A DNA stretch of 64,000 nt from Halomicrobium urmianum (GCF_020217425.1 NZ_CP084090.1:2418001-2482000); one strand, 5' to 3'. Numbered from the stretch's first letter, positions 15,835-25,745 are shown. The notes: generated by a model from the sequence alone, not told the origin. Numbers and translations are program-made.

Positions 15835-17013
15835 CTAGGACCCCTCTCCGTCGCCGGTCGGGCCGGCGCCGGCGTCGTCGTTCCCGGTCGCCTGCGACCC
15901 GAACTCCTGGTCCATCTCGTCGATGACCTCGTCCGGGTCCGAGATCTCGTTGGGGTCCTGGCCGTGCTTGACGGCCTGTGCCTCCTGCTCCATCTCCTCG
16001 ACGTCGACGTCGGCCTCTTGGTCGATCTGGCCGAGGATCTCCTCGATGTCGTCGAGCCCGAGCATCTCGCGGGACTCCTCGTCGAAGTCCAGCGCCTCGA
16101 GAACGTGGCCGTTCTCCTTCACGTCGGAGCCGGTGAGGTGCTTGCCGTAGCGGCCGACCAGCGACGTGACCTCCTGGGGCAGGACGAAGGTCGTGGACTC
16201 GCTCTGACCGATGCCTTCCAGCGTCTCCATCCCCTTGTCGATGATGGCGCGTTCGCCCATCGCCTCGGCGGACTTCGCGCGGAGGACGGTCGAGATGGCG
16301 TCACCCTGGGCTTCCAGGATCTGGCTCTGCTTCTCACCCTGGGCGCGGATGATGTTGGACTGCTTGTCACCCTCGGCGGTCTCGATGGCGGAGCGCCGTT
16401 CACCCTGTGCTTCTAGGATCATGGCGCGGCGCTTCCGCTCCGCGGAGGTCTGCTGCTCCATGGCCTGCTGGACGTCCTTCGAGGGGTTGACCTCGCGGAC
16501 CTCGACGGACTCGACGCGGATCCCCCACTCGTCGGTGGGCTCGTCGAGTTCCTGGCGGATCCGGGAGTTGATCTCGCCTCGCTTGTTGAGCGTGTCGTCC
16601 AGTTCCATGTCGCCCAGCACCGCCCGCAGCGTCGTCTGGGCGAGGTTGGAGGTCGCGCGCTCGTAGTTCTCGACCTCGAGGAACGCCTTCTTGGGGTTCA
16701 TCACCTTGATGTAGACCACGGCGTCGGCGGTCACCGGCGAGTTGTCGCGGGTGATGGCCTCCTGGCGCGGGACGTCCAGCGTCTGGGTCCGCATGTCGAA
16801 TCGCGTGACGTCCGAGACGAAGGGATAGATGAAGTGAATCCCCTGGTCGAGGAGCCCGCGGTAGGACCCGAGGACCGTGTATGCTCCCTGCTGATACGGT
16901 CGGATGATGACGATGCTCGAGTACACCACTGCGATCGCCAGCAAGAGGAGGACGACCGCGATCAGACCGAGACCGAGGCCGGCACCTCCCTGGAGGGCTA
17001 CGCTTGGTAGCAT
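15835..17013 (-). CDS. SPFH/Band-7 (stomatin-like) membrane protein
   Basis: The protein is a 392-residue membrane scaffold. One N-terminal helix (about 13-37) is followed by the SPFH domain (VIIRPYQQGAYTVLG, IHFIYPFVSDVTRFDMRTQTL, YIKVMNPKKAFLEVENY). A long charged coiled coil follows with repeated EAQGE/RAQGEKQ words (about 195-245), then an acidic C-terminal tail (about 310-392) longer than in most stomatins. The NfeD partner gene ends 83 bp upstream on the same strand, the usual stomatin-NfeD pair linked to membrane quality control. Confidence 0.93.
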   Translation of the reverse strand: MLPSVALQGGAGLGLGLIAVVLLLLAIAVVYSSIVIIRPYQQGAYTVLGSYRGLLDQGIHFIYPFVSDVTRFDMRTQTLDVPRQEAITRDNSPVTADAVVYIKVMNPKKAFLEVENYERATSNLAQTTLRAVLGDMELDDTLNKRGEINSRIRQELDEPTDEWGIRVESVEVREVNPSKDVQQAMEQQTSAERKRRAMILEAQGERRSAIETAEGDKQSNIIRAQGEKQSQILEAQGDAISTVLRAKSAEAMGERAIIDKGMETLEGIGQSESTTFVLPQEVTSLVGRYGKHLTGSDVKENGHVLEALDFDEESREMLGLDDIEEILGQIDQEADVDVEEMEQEAQAVKHGQDPNEISDPDEVIDEMDQEFGSQATGNDDAGAGPTGDGEGS

Positions 17014-17096
17014 AACGTGCGGAACTCAGAGAGCCTGAAATAAAAGTGTTCTGTCAGCCGTTCACACAGTGCTGGCCGTTCGCGCCGGGCGAGCCG

Positions 17097-17672
17097 TCAG
17101 GCCGCGTCGGACTCCACGTCGCGGTCACGGTCCGCCTCGTCGTCGGCGTCCACGCCGTTCGCCCGATCGCGCGCGAGTTCGCGGTCGATCTCGTCGGTGC
17201 TCGCGACGCGCTCGACCGTCAGGACGTTACCGCCGCCGGGGTCGACGACCATCACTTCCTCGCCCTCCTCGATCACCCCGTCGACGCTGCGGGCCCGGAA
17301 GTAGGGGTTGAATCCGCCGTCCTCGAGCTTGACCTCGCCGTCGGAGTGGGTGACCCGTTCGGTGACCCGGCCGAACTGGCCCCGAAGCGAGTTCGAGTCG
17401 GTCGTACTCGCCGCGCCCTCGCCGCCGTGCAGGTCGATCTGTCGGTAGCCCCACAGCGTCAGGGCCGTCGCCGCCAGCACGACCACCGCGAGGATGATCG
17501 GCGCGAGGATGCCCAGTCCGCCGGGCATGAGCAGCCCCACGATCCCCGCCACGAGGAGGGCGACCCCCAGGACGAAGAAGTGCGCGCCCGGCGCGAGCGC
17601 CTCTGCGACGAGGAGGATGGTCCCCCCCAGCAGGAGCAACGTGGACACCGACTCGCTGAACAGGGACGCCAT
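17097..17672 (-). CDS. NfeD-family membrane protein
   Basis: The 191-residue protein has an N-terminal helix, three to four closely spaced membrane segments (about 5-75, including LLLLGGTILLVAEALAPG and LGILAPIILAVVVLAATAL) and a C-terminal OB-fold. The fold shows as GQFGRVTERV, ARSVDGVIEEGEEVMVVD and NVLTVERV. This is the short NfeD form without a serine-protease domain. The start at ATG 17672 places the first helix correctly. It lies just upstream of the SPFH gene, its usual partner. Confidence 0.9.
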   Translation of the reverse strand: MASLFSESVSTLLLLGGTILLVAEALAPGAHFFVLGVALLVAGIVGLLMPGGLGILAPIILAVVVLAATALTLWGYRQIDLHGGEGAASTTDSNSLRGQFGRVTERVTHSDGEVKLEDGGFNPYFRARSVDGVIEEGEEVMVVDPGGGNVLTVERVASTDEIDRELARDRANGVDADDEADRDRDVESDAA

Positions 17673-17697
17673 GGTCGGCCCTTGGGCTGCTGCGAAA

Positions 17698-18054
17698 TTA
17701 AGTCCCCGGGTTGACGACACCGAAGAAAGCGAACAGGGCGAGCGTCCCCACGAGCGCGCCTGCGGCGACGAAGGCGACGGTGGAAAGCGCCAGACCCGAC
17801 AGGTCGACGAACAGCGCCGAGATGGCCAGCGCGCCGACGTACACGCCGACGGCGACGAACAGCGCGTTCTCCAGGGTCGGCTGCTCCGGTTCGACCTCGC
17901 CGTAGCCGGTCAGCGTGCCGGCGGCGCCGTGCTCCGCCTCTGGATCGTCCCCGTCGGCCGCGCCGTCGTCGCCGTTCTCGACGACGCCGTCCGGGCCGAC
18001 CTCGTCGACCGAGAAGCGCCACTCGCGCTCGCCGTCTCCCGCGTCCTCGACCAT
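17698..18054 (-). CDS. Haloarchaeal two-helix membrane protein of unknown function
   Basis: The 118-residue protein has an acidic soluble N-terminus (1-60, rich in Asp/Gly/Glu) and two predicted membrane helices at the C-terminus (about 62-83 and 87-112). The family is conserved in haloarchaea but functionally unassigned. It lies 26 bp upstream of nfeD on the same strand and downstream of metG, so it may share a transcript with the NfeD/SPFH pair. Confidence 0.75.
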   Translation of the reverse strand: MVEDAGDGEREWRFSVDEVGPDGVVENGDDGAADGDDPEAEHGAAGTLTGYGEVEPEQPTLENALFVAVGVYVGALAISALFVDLSGLALSTVAFVAAGALVGTLALFAFFGVVNPGT

Positions 18055-18130
18055 GCGCGACCGTACGCGGTCCGGCTACAAAAGCTCCGTCGAGATGGAT
18101 CGGCGCTCGCTCGCGATAGCGAGGGCGCTC

Positions 18131-20269
18131 TCAGCGAATCTTCGTGCCGAGGGGCGCGTCCTCGTGAGTGGTCAGCAGGTCGGCGTCCTCGCCGGCCGCG
18201 AGGACCATGCCGTCGGACTCGTGACCGAACAGCTCCGCCTTCTCCATGTTCGCCAGCAGGATCACGCGGGTGCCCTCGAGGTCGTCGGCCTCGTGGAGGC
18301 CCTGGAGGCCGGCCACGACCTGCCGGGTCTCGACGCCGATGTCGACCTCCAGCAGCATGAGGTTGTCAGAGTCCTCGATGGGGTCGGCCGACAGGATCTC
18401 GCCGACGCGCATGTCGACGTCCTGGAACTCCTCGAAGCTGATCCGCTCGTCCGCGATGGGTTCGAGGTCCATGCCGTCGGCCTCGTCCTCGTCGTCCGTA
18501 TCGGCTTCGCTTTCCTCGTCCTCGCCGGCGGCCTCGACGCGCTTGCGGAGCTGATCGTTGAGCGCCGCGACGTGCTCGTCCTCGATCTGGGAGAACAGCT
18601 CCGTGGGCTCGTCGAACTCGGCGGGCGGGCGCTCCAGCGCGGTCTCGAGCGGGACGTCGGCGACCGAGCCCTGTTCGCCGAGCTGGCCCCAGACGCGCTC
18701 GGCCTTCTCCGGCAGGACGGGCTGGGCCAGCACGGCGACGGCCTTCGACAGCTGGACGCAGTCGCGGATGACCTGTTCGGCCCGCTCCGGGTCGTCGTCG
18801 ACGAGGTTCCAGGGCTCGTTGCGCTGGATGTACTCGTTGCCGTAGTCGGCGAGGTCGACGGCGACGTCCGCGAGCACCCGGAGGTCGTACTCACGGACGG
18901 CGGTCTCGAACTCGCCGACGGCGTCCTCGATGCGGGCCTCGACCTCGTCGCTGGTGGCGACGTCGGGCGTGCCGCCGTAGTTGCGCTGGGCGAACAGCAG
19001 CGACCGGTAGAGGAAGTTGCCGAGGTTGCCGACGAGCTCGCCGTCGACGCGCTCGGCGAAGCGGTCCCAGGAGAAGTCGACGTCCGACTCCAGGCCCGAC
19101 CCCGAGAGGATGTAGTAGCGGAACAGGTCGGGGTGGAAGCCGGCGTCGAGGTACTCCTCGGCCCACACCGCGCGGTTGCGCGACGTCGAGAGGGACTTGC
19201 CGTCGATGCCGACGAATCCGGAGGCGAGGATCGCCCGGGGCTCGTTGTAGCCGGCGCCCCGCAGCATGGCGGGCCAGAAGACGGCGTGGTGCTGGATGAT
19301 GTCGCGCCCGATCACGTGGACGATCTCGGCGGCCTCGTCGTGCCAGTCGTCGTCCCACTCGGTGCCGTGGCGCTTCTCGCCGCCGATCTTCCAGACCCGC
19401 TCCCAGTCGTACTCGTCGGCGCCGACGCGCTCGCTGTACTGCTTGGTGGAGGCGACGTACTCGATGGGGGCGTCGACCCAGACGTAGAGGACGAGGTCTT
19501 CCGCGCCGTCACCGTCCTCGGCGTCGCCGGGGTAGTCGATGCCCCAGTCGAGGTCCCGCGTGATACAGAGGTCCTCCAGCTCCCCCTCGATCCACTCGCG
19601 GGGCTGGTTGCGGGCGTTGTCGCTCCCTTCGAGGCGGTCGATGAACCCCTGGAGGTACTCCTGAAAGTCCGACAGGCGGAGGAACTTGTGCTCGCGCTCG
19701 CGGTACTCGGCGGGGTTGCCCGTGATGGTGCTCGTGGGGTCCTCGATCTCGCCGGGTTCGAGGTGCCGCTGACAGCCCTCGTCGCACTCGTCGCCGCGGG
19801 CGTGCTCGCCGCAGTAGGGGCAGGTGCCCTCGACGAGCCGGTCGGGCAGCCACTGGTCGGCGTCGGGGTCGTAGGCGACCTGGATCTCCTTCTCGACGAC
19901 GTGGTCGTTGTCGATCCACGACCGGACGAACTCCTTCGTGAGTTCGGTGTTGGTCTCGTCGTGGGTGTGGCCGTAGTTGTCGAACTCGACGTTGAACTTC
20001 GGGAACGTCTCGGCGTACTGCTCGTGGTACTCCAGGGCGAACTCCTCGGGGTCGACGCCCTCCTCGGCGGCGTTGACCGCGATGGGCGTCCCGTGCATGT
20101 CCGACCCGCAGACGAAGGCGGTCTGCTGGCCGACGCGTCGGAGCGCCCGGGCGTAGGCGTCGCCCTGGACGTACGTGCGGAGGTGACCGACGTGCAGGTC
20201 CCCGTTGGCGTAGGGGAGCCCGCAGGTCACCACCGCGGGTCGATCAGTGGGGAACTCCTCGTGGCTCAT
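18131..20269 (-). CDS. metG: Methionyl-tRNA synthetase
   Basis: MetRS charges tRNA-Met. The 712-residue protein has the HIGH motif as HVGH (26-29), a zinc-knuckle region (CPYCGEHARGDECDEGC, about 146-162) and the KMSKS-like GKSLSTSRN. It has the anticodon-binding helical domain, an acidic linker (about 575-605), and a C-terminal EMAP-II-type tRNA-binding domain (about 610-712, FQDVDMRVGEILSADPI, LLANMEKAELFGHES). Having this domain in cis is common in haloarchaea. The start is ATG 20269 with MSHEEFPTDRPAVVTCGLPY. Confidence 0.97.
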   Translation of the reverse strand: MSHEEFPTDRPAVVTCGLPYANGDLHVGHLRTYVQGDAYARALRRVGQQTAFVCGSDMHGTPIAVNAAEEGVDPEEFALEYHEQYAETFPKFNVEFDNYGHTHDETNTELTKEFVRSWIDNDHVVEKEIQVAYDPDADQWLPDRLVEGTCPYCGEHARGDECDEGCQRHLEPGEIEDPTSTITGNPAEYREREHKFLRLSDFQEYLQGFIDRLEGSDNARNQPREWIEGELEDLCITRDLDWGIDYPGDAEDGDGAEDLVLYVWVDAPIEYVASTKQYSERVGADEYDWERVWKIGGEKRHGTEWDDDWHDEAAEIVHVIGRDIIQHHAVFWPAMLRGAGYNEPRAILASGFVGIDGKSLSTSRNRAVWAEEYLDAGFHPDLFRYYILSGSGLESDVDFSWDRFAERVDGELVGNLGNFLYRSLLFAQRNYGGTPDVATSDEVEARIEDAVGEFETAVREYDLRVLADVAVDLADYGNEYIQRNEPWNLVDDDPERAEQVIRDCVQLSKAVAVLAQPVLPEKAERVWGQLGEQGSVADVPLETALERPPAEFDEPTELFSQIEDEHVAALNDQLRKRVEAAGEDEESEADTDDEDEADGMDLEPIADERISFEEFQDVDMRVGEILSADPIEDSDNLMLLEVDIGVETRQVVAGLQGLHEADDLEGTRVILLANMEKAELFGHESDGMVLAAGEDADLLTTHEDAPLGTKIR

Positions 20270-20521
20270 GTGTCTGTGCTACCTCCGAACTCGTGGAAAG
20301 GCTGCCGGTTTAGCATGGCTGTGACTGTGTCTCGTCGGTCGGAAGCGGTGCGAGAACCGGGCGGCCGAGGTTCGCCGGCCGCGCTCGGGGGCCGTCCTAC
20401 CGGCCGCCGACCGCCGCCCGGGTCCACCCGGCGCTCCCGTGGCGACGCATACGCATCGGGATGCCGGTGTGGACCCCCATCTCGGCCGGTACTGGCCCGC
20501 GGAGCGACAAAAGCGGTTCGG

Positions 20522-21205
20522 TCAGTCCTCGACCGCCACTCCGCCGAAGGCGACCAGACCGGTCACGACCAGGTCGACCTCGTCGTGGACGTCGGCGCTG
20601 CGGACGCGATCGTCGCTGACGCCGCCGAGGATCGGCAGGACGTCCAGCCTGACGTTCCACTCCCGCGGCACGACGATCTCGACGCCGCCGAACATCGCGA
20701 TCGCGTTCACGTGCGCCGGCTTCTCCGGAACGGTCGCGTCGCGGAGGTCGACGGTCGCCGCGCCGAAGAGAGCCGTCAGATCGGCACCGGTGAACTGGTC
20801 GGTCGTCACGCGCGTCTCGCTACCGCCGAGGACGGCCATCGAGGAGACGTGCGAGTCGGGCGTCGCGGCGGGGCTCCGGCGGTAGTGGCTGAGTAGCAGC
20901 GAGAGCCCGAACAGGACCACCAGCAGCGGCCACAGAGATCCGAGTTCCGCTGCGTCGACCAGTCCGAGCGCGGAGAGCTGCCAGAGGCCGGCGACGATCA
21001 CCACCACGACCGGTCCGAAGAGGTTGCGGAAGCCGCTGACCGCGATGGCGTACAGTCCGAGCAGGACGAACAGCGACGGGACGAACCGCCAGAGGACCGA
21101 CGTGTCGTACGTGCCGGTGGTGTCGAGCAGGAGCAACAGGCCCGCGAGGAGGACTGCGAGCCCGAACAGGACCTGAGTGGGGACGCGTCGACGGGCGGTC
21201 GACAT
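20522..21205 (-). CDS. LiaF-like membrane protein
   Basis: The 227-residue protein has four N-terminal membrane helices (about 9-28, 38-58, 62-82, 88-106) and a C-terminal beta-helical domain (about 118-225). The C-terminal part has repeats of the pattern MAVLGGSETRV, LTALFGAATVDL and AIAMFGGVEIVVP, the signature of the LiaF C-terminal/toastrack-like fold used in bacterial envelope stress sensing. Function in archaea is unknown. It is monocistronic, divergent from the metG-upstream spacer. Confidence 0.82.
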   Translation of the reverse strand: MSTARRRVPTQVLFGLAVLLAGLLLLLDTTGTYDTSVLWRFVPSLFVLLGLYAIAVSGFRNLFGPVVVVIVAGLWQLSALGLVDAAELGSLWPLLVVLFGLSLLLSHYRRSPAATPDSHVSSMAVLGGSETRVTTDQFTGADLTALFGAATVDLRDATVPEKPAHVNAIAMFGGVEIVVPREWNVRLDVLPILGGVSDDRVRSADVHDEVDLVVTGLVAFGGVAVED

Positions 21206-21298
21206 GACCGCCCGGACGCGCCCGCGAGTGATAAGTACAGACTCGTTATCGAACGCTACGCGATCGTTACTCGCCCGGCCGCCCCGCGAGCCGCCCGC

Positions 21299-21868
21299 TC
21301 AGAACGCCAGAGAGGCCCCGCCGATGAGGCCAAGCGTCACGAGCAGTCGCCCGACGCTGCCGGCGAATGTGGCCAGCGCGAACTTCAGGTAGTCCTCCTC
21401 CAAGACGGAGAAGGCGTAGATGGAGAGCGTGTCGGGGAAGCCGGGGACGCTCAGGGCCAGCGCGAGCCCGACGTAGCCGAACTGCTGGGCGAGTTCGACG
21501 GTCCGGCGCTCGGACCAGGCGACGACGTCGAACCGGGACCGCCGGAGGAACCGAACGACGGGGCCGGATTGCTTTGCCTCCTGGCCGAGGTGGAAGGCGA
21601 AGACGCTCCCGGCGGCCTTGCCCAGCCCGGAGATCACGATGACCACCGCGAGGTCGAGGCTCGTCGGGAGCCCCAGGCGGAGCGACGAGGCCGGGGCCAG
21701 CACGATCTCGCTCGGCAGCGGGAGGACGAACGCGATCAGGAAGGAGTAGACTCCGATGAGGAGCAGGCCGACGGGCCCGGTCGCGGTACAGACCGCCCGC
21801 TCGAAGCCGACGGGATCGCCCGTCGTCGGGCAACTGGCGAGCAACACTGGGAGGCCCTCGAGTGGCAC
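21299..21868 (-). CDS. VTT/DedA-type membrane protein
   Basis: The 189-residue multi-pass protein resembles the YqaA/DedA (VTT domain) family, whose members include lipid scramblases and transporters. Features are the re-entrant-type segment FVLPLPSEIVLAPASSLRLG (about 47-66), the Gly-rich AVVIVISGLGKAAGSVFAF helix, the charged loop with VAWSERRTVELAQQFG, and the PGFPDTLSIYAFSV segment, where the family has a conserved Pro-Gly. It is shorter than bacterial DedA. The substrate is unknown. Confidence 0.78.
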   Translation of the reverse strand: MPLEGLPVLLASCPTTGDPVGFERAVCTATGPVGLLLIGVYSFLIAFVLPLPSEIVLAPASSLRLGLPTSLDLAVVIVISGLGKAAGSVFAFHLGQEAKQSGPVVRFLRRSRFDVVAWSERRTVELAQQFGYVGLALALSVPGFPDTLSIYAFSVLEEDYLKFALATFAGSVGRLLVTLGLIGGASLAF

Positions 21869-21949
21869 AACTACTTTCAGTAGGGCCCCGGTCCTAAACT
21901 TTGATATTCGCCATTCGGGAGCGACGACTCTCTCGGCCCACCGACCGCG

Positions 21950-22999
21950 TCAGTACCAGTCGAGGTCGTCGACGAACGAGCGCAGCATCGACCGGGTGAC
22001 GTGGGGCATGCAGACGACGCGCAACTCGCCCGCAGACGTCTTGGAGACGCGCCAGTCCCGCTCCCGGAGCTCCGCGGCCATCGGTCGCGACAGGTCGGCG
22101 GCGACCAGCGGGAGTTCCGGCCCGACGACGTCGTGGCCGCGGGCGGCCAGCTGGTCGGCGAGCCACTCCGCGTTGTCCATCTCCCGGTCGTAGGTCTCGC
22201 GGTAGCCGTCCGGCCACAGCGCGTCCATGGCTGCGACGGCGCTGGCGACGCCCGCGCCGGAGCGCGTGCCGGTCAGCGTCACCTGTGACGTCGACTCCAG
22301 GTAGGGCGTGTCGATGGCGAGTTCGTCCAGCAGATCGGCCGACCGCACAAGCAGGCCGCCGGCGGGCACCGCCGCCTGGCCGACCTTGTGGGGGTCGATG
22401 GTGAGCGTGTCCACGTCGGCGTGGCCGAAGTGCCAGCGGTGGTCGGTGAAGGGGAGGTAGAAGCCGCCCCACGCCGCGTCGACGTGACACAGCGCGCCGG
22501 CGTCGGCCGCCAGGTCGGCGATGGCCGGGATCGGATCGACCTGACCGTACTCCGTCGTGCCGGCGACGCCGACGACGCAGACGGTGTCGCCGTCGATCAG
22601 CTCCGCCATCGCGTCGACGTCGGCGCGGTAGTTGGTGGCGGGCGCGGTCCGCAGTTCCACGCTCAGTGTCTCGGCCGCCTTCCGGAAGGAGAAGTGGGCG
22701 TGCTCCGGCGCGACGACGTTCGGATCGTCGGTCTCCGCCCGGTTGCGCGCGATGCGGACGGCCTGGATATTGGCCTCCGTGCCGCCGCTAGTGACGTACC
22801 CCTCCGGTTCGGGCAGGCCCGTGATCGTTCCGAGGGTCTCGACGGCCTCGGCCTCCAGTTCGGCGACCCGCTCGTACGTGCCGGGGTCGCCCGGGTTGGT
22901 GGCGAGGAACCGCTCCGCGGCCTCGCGGGCCGCCGGGTGCGGTTCGGTACACATCGAGGAGAGGACCCGCTCGAACTCCTGGGGCTCGGCCCGCTGCAT
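21950..22999 (-). CDS. mfnA: L-aspartate / L-tyrosine decarboxylase (PLP-dependent)
   Basis: The 349-residue group II PLP decarboxylase has the cofactor signature [14 protein letters not shown] with the Schiff-base Lys in [35 protein letters not shown] and HVDAAWGG. Archaeal MfnA makes tyramine for methanofuran in methanogens. In archaea without methanofuran it acts as an aspartate 1-decarboxylase supplying beta-alanine for CoA. This window also carries pantoate kinase and phosphopantothenate synthetase, so the CoA role fits best here. It starts at ATG 22999. Confidence 0.92.
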   Translation of the reverse strand: MQRAEPQEFERVLSSMCTEPHPAAREAAERFLATNPGDPGTYERVAELEAEAVETLGTITGLPEPEGYVTSGGTEANIQAVRIARNRAETDDPNVVAPEHAHFSFRKAAETLSVELRTAPATNYRADVDAMAELIDGDTVCVVGVAGTTEYGQVDPIPAIADLAADAGALCHVDAAWGGFYLPFTDHRWHFGHADVDTLTIDPHKVGQAAVPAGGLLVRSADLLDELAIDTPYLESTSQVTLTGTRSGAGVASAVAAMDALWPDGYRETYDREMDNAEWLADQLAARGHDVVGPELPLVAADLSRPMAAELRERDWRVSKTSAGELRVVCMPHVTRSMLRSFVDDLDWY

Positions 23000-23138
23000 T
23001 CGTTCACGAACTCGTCCCGGATTCGTTTATCCGTTGCGCTCCGGCCGGACGCGCTGTTCTGGACGAACGATCGGGATAAATATCGCAGTACGGCGCTCGA
23101 ACGCAACAGTGAAACGACCGAGTCCCCCTGGATCGGGT

Positions 23139-23339
23139 ATGCCTGGTATCGCCGTCACCATCGGACTGCTGCTCGTCAATCTCGGGCTCCTCGGGGCGGT
23201 CTTCGCGTTCGGTCGGACGGACGGCCTGGCGTCGTCCGATCGGTGTTACGTCTGCTCGACGGCCGACCCGGGGACGGCAGTGAGCGGCGTGCCGGTCTGT
23301 CCTGCCTGCAGGGACGAGTACTTCGCCGCCGTGGCCTGA
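23139..23339 (+). CDS. Small membrane-anchored zinc-ribbon-like protein
   Basis: This 66-residue protein has one N-terminal membrane helix (residues 4-25, GIAVTIGLLLVNLGLLGAVF) followed by two CxxC pairs, CYVC (36-39) and CPAC (54-57), a likely zinc ribbon. High GC at third positions supports translation. A TATA-like GATAAATATC lies near 23073-23082, about 60 nt upstream. The gene sits between mfnA (divergent) and ppsA (convergent). Function is unknown; a small membrane regulator or adaptor is possible. Confidence 0.68.
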   Translation: MPGIAVTIGLLLVNLGLLGAVFAFGRTDGLASSDRCYVCSTADPGTAVSGVPVCPACRDEYFAAVA

Positions 23340-23375
23340 TCCCGGTGTCCGTCGGCAGCGAAACGGGGCAGCGGC

Positions 23376-25745
23376 CTATTCCCGAACCGATTCGAGCAGG
23401 AGTCGCTGCTCGACGCGCTTGACCTCCTGCTGGACGTCGCGGACGGCGTCGACGTTGGCCGAGATGGAGGTGACGCCCTCGTCGACGAGGAACTGGACCA
23501 TCTCCGGCTTCGAGCCGGCCTGGCCGCAGATGCTCGTGGCCACGTCGTGGTCGTTGCAGACGTCGATGGTCCGCTCGATGAGGTCCAGCACGGCCGGGTG
23601 CAGTTCGTCGAAACGGCCGGCGACCCGCTCGTTGTTCCGGTCGACGGCGAGGGTGTACTGCGTGAGGTCGTTCGTTCCGAACGAGGCGAAGTCGATGCCC
23701 GTCTCGCACAGCTCCTCGACGCCGAGCGCACTGGCGGGCGTCTCGACCATGACGCCCCAGGTCCGCTTGTCGGGGTCGATGCCCGCCTCTTCCATGAGCG
23801 ACTTCGCGCGGACGACGTCCTCCGCGTCGGTGACCAGCGGGAGCATCAGCTCGACGTTGTCGTAGCCCATGTCGTAGAGCTTCCGGACGGCCGACAGCTC
23901 CAGTCGGAACGGGTCGGGCTGGTCGAGGCTCCGCCTGATCCCCCGGTAGCCCAGCATGGGGTTGTGCTCGTCGGGCTCGTCGGCGCCGCCGTCGAGCTGG
24001 CGGAACTCGTCGGTCGGGGCGTCCAGCGTCCGGACGCGGACCGGCCGCGGGTAGAACGCCTCGGCGACCTCCCGGATGCCGTCGACGAGCTCCTCGACGT
24101 AGGCGTCCTCGCCGTGGTCCTCGACGTAGCGCCGCGGCGTCTTGCCCGTCGAGAGCACCATGTGCTCGATGCGCAGGAGACCGACGCCGTCGGCCCCGGT
24201 GGCCGCCGCCCGCTCGGCCGCCTCCGGGATGGAGACGTTGACCTTGATCTCCGTGCCCGTCATGGGCTTGGGGGTCGGCGACGGTCCGGCGGCCGCGCCG
24301 GCCCCGGCGTCGGCGGCCGTCTGGTCCGTCGCTGCGTCGTCCCCGGTCGCCGGATCGGACTCGCCGCCGGCCGCCTCGTCGCCGGCCCGGACCGTGCCGG
24401 TGTCGCCGTCGACGGTGACCCGCTGGCCGTCGCGCAGGCGGTCCGAAGCGCCGTCGGTTCCAACGACGGCGGGGACGCCCAGTTCTCGGGAGACGATGGC
24501 GGCGTGGCTGGTCATCCCGCCCTCGTCGGTGACGATGGCGGCGGCCCGCTTCATCGCCGGTACCATGTCCGGGGTCGTCATCTCCGTGACGATGACGTCG
24601 CCCCCTTCGACCTTGTCCAGCTGGTCGAGCTTCCGGACGAGCCTGACCGTGCCCGTCGCGGCGTTGGGGCTGGCGCCGACGCCGGACGCGAGGACGCCCG
24701 TCTCCCCCTGGGCGGTCATCGCGCCGCCGTCTGCCACGCCGCCCGCCTCGCCATCTGCCGCGCCGTCGGCGTCGGCCGCGACGGCGTCGTCGATGGTCGT
24801 GATCGGCCGGGACTGGAGGAGGTAGACCCGGGGGTCGTCACCGCCCTCGCTCGCGGGGTCGCCGGTGATGGCCCACTCGACGTCCTGGGGTTCGCCGTAG
24901 TGGTCCTCGACGCGCTCGCCGACGGCGAGCAGGCGGTCCAGCAGGTCCTCGGTGAGGACGCGCTCCTCGCGGCGGTCGTCCGGGACGGCCCGTTCGACCG
25001 TCTCGCCGCCGTCGCGGACGAACTTCGTCTTCTTGTCGGCGACAGTCACCTCGGCGACCTCGCCGGCCTGGCGGTCGACGACGTAGTTGTCCGGTGAGAC
25101 GGACCCGGAGACGACGCCCTCGCCCAGCCCCCAGGCGGCCTCGATGACGGCCTGCGGCGCGCCGGTCGAGGGATGGCTCGTGAACATCACGCCGCTCGCG
25201 TCCGCGTCGACCATCGCCTGAACGACGACGGCGACGTCGACCGTGTGGTGGTCGAACCCCTGCTCCGCCCGGTAGTAGATGGCCCGCTGGGTGAACAGCG
25301 ACGCCCAGCACTCCCGGACGCGGTCCAGCAGGTCGGCCCGCTCGACGTTGAGGAACGTCTCCTGCTGACCGGCGAAGGAGGCGTCGGGGAGGTCCTCCGC
25401 GGTGGCCGACGAGCGGACGGCGACGGCCTCGTGATCGAGGTCCTCGTGCGCCGAGAGAATCTCCTCGCGTACCGACTCCGGGAGGTCAGTGCCGGTGATC
25501 AGTTCCCGGGCGCGCTCGGCGGCCTCGGCCAGCGCCTGGGAGTCCTCGGGATCGACGTCGACCGCGTCGAACAGTTCCTCGTCGATCCCGGTGGACTCGA
25601 CGAACGTGCGGTAGGTGTCGGCGGTGACCACGAAGGCCGGCGGGACCGGCAGGCCCGCGCCGGCGAGTTCGCCGAGCGAGGCCGCCTTGCCACCGACGGA
25701 CGCGAGGTCGTCGGCCGTGATGTCTTCGAGCCAGCGTACTGGCAT
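23376..25745 (-). CDS. ppsA: Phosphoenolpyruvate synthase
   Basis: PpsA converts pyruvate and ATP to PEP for gluconeogenesis. The 789-residue protein has the N-terminal ATP-grasp domain (1-320, VGGKAASLGEL, VAVRSSATAEDLPDASFAGQQ), the swivelling phosphohistidine domain with His414 in GGMTSHAAIVSRELG, and the C-terminal TIM barrel (about 500-789) ending in Cys740 of SICGQAGS. Two Ala/Asp/Gly-rich linkers (about 321-345 and 456-495) separate the domains and look like haloarchaeal expansions. The start ATG is at 25745. It is monocistronic, convergent with the small zinc-ribbon gene. Confidence 0.96.
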   Translation of the reverse strand: MPVRWLEDITADDLASVGGKAASLGELAGAGLPVPPAFVVTADTYRTFVESTGIDEELFDAVDVDPEDSQALAEAAERARELITGTDLPESVREEILSAHEDLDHEAVAVRSSATAEDLPDASFAGQQETFLNVERADLLDRVRECWASLFTQRAIYYRAEQGFDHHTVDVAVVVQAMVDADASGVMFTSHPSTGAPQAVIEAAWGLGEGVVSGSVSPDNYVVDRQAGEVAEVTVADKKTKFVRDGGETVERAVPDDRREERVLTEDLLDRLLAVGERVEDHYGEPQDVEWAITGDPASEGGDDPRVYLLQSRPITTIDDAVAADADGAADGEAGGVADGGAMTAQGETGVLASGVGASPNAATGTVRLVRKLDQLDKVEGGDVIVTEMTTPDMVPAMKRAAAIVTDEGGMTSHAAIVSRELGVPAVVGTDGASDRLRDGQRVTVDGDTGTVRAGDEAAGGESDPATGDDAATDQTAADAGAGAAAGPSPTPKPMTGTEIKVNVSIPEAAERAAATGADGVGLLRIEHMVLSTGKTPRRYVEDHGEDAYVEELVDGIREVAEAFYPRPVRVRTLDAPTDEFRQLDGGADEPDEHNPMLGYRGIRRSLDQPDPFRLELSAVRKLYDMGYDNVELMLPLVTDAEDVVRAKSLMEEAGIDPDKRTWGVMVETPASALGVEELCETGIDFASFGTNDLTQYTLAVDRNNERVAGRFDELHPAVLDLIERTIDVCNDHDVATSICGQAGSKPEMVQFLVDEGVTSISANVDAVRDVQQEVKRVEQRLLLESVRE

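Noticed and set aside
17915-20896. Open frame of nearly 1000 codons antisense to metG and beyond
   Set aside because: Same artefact of third-position GC. It crosses known genes and spacers and shows no domain signature.
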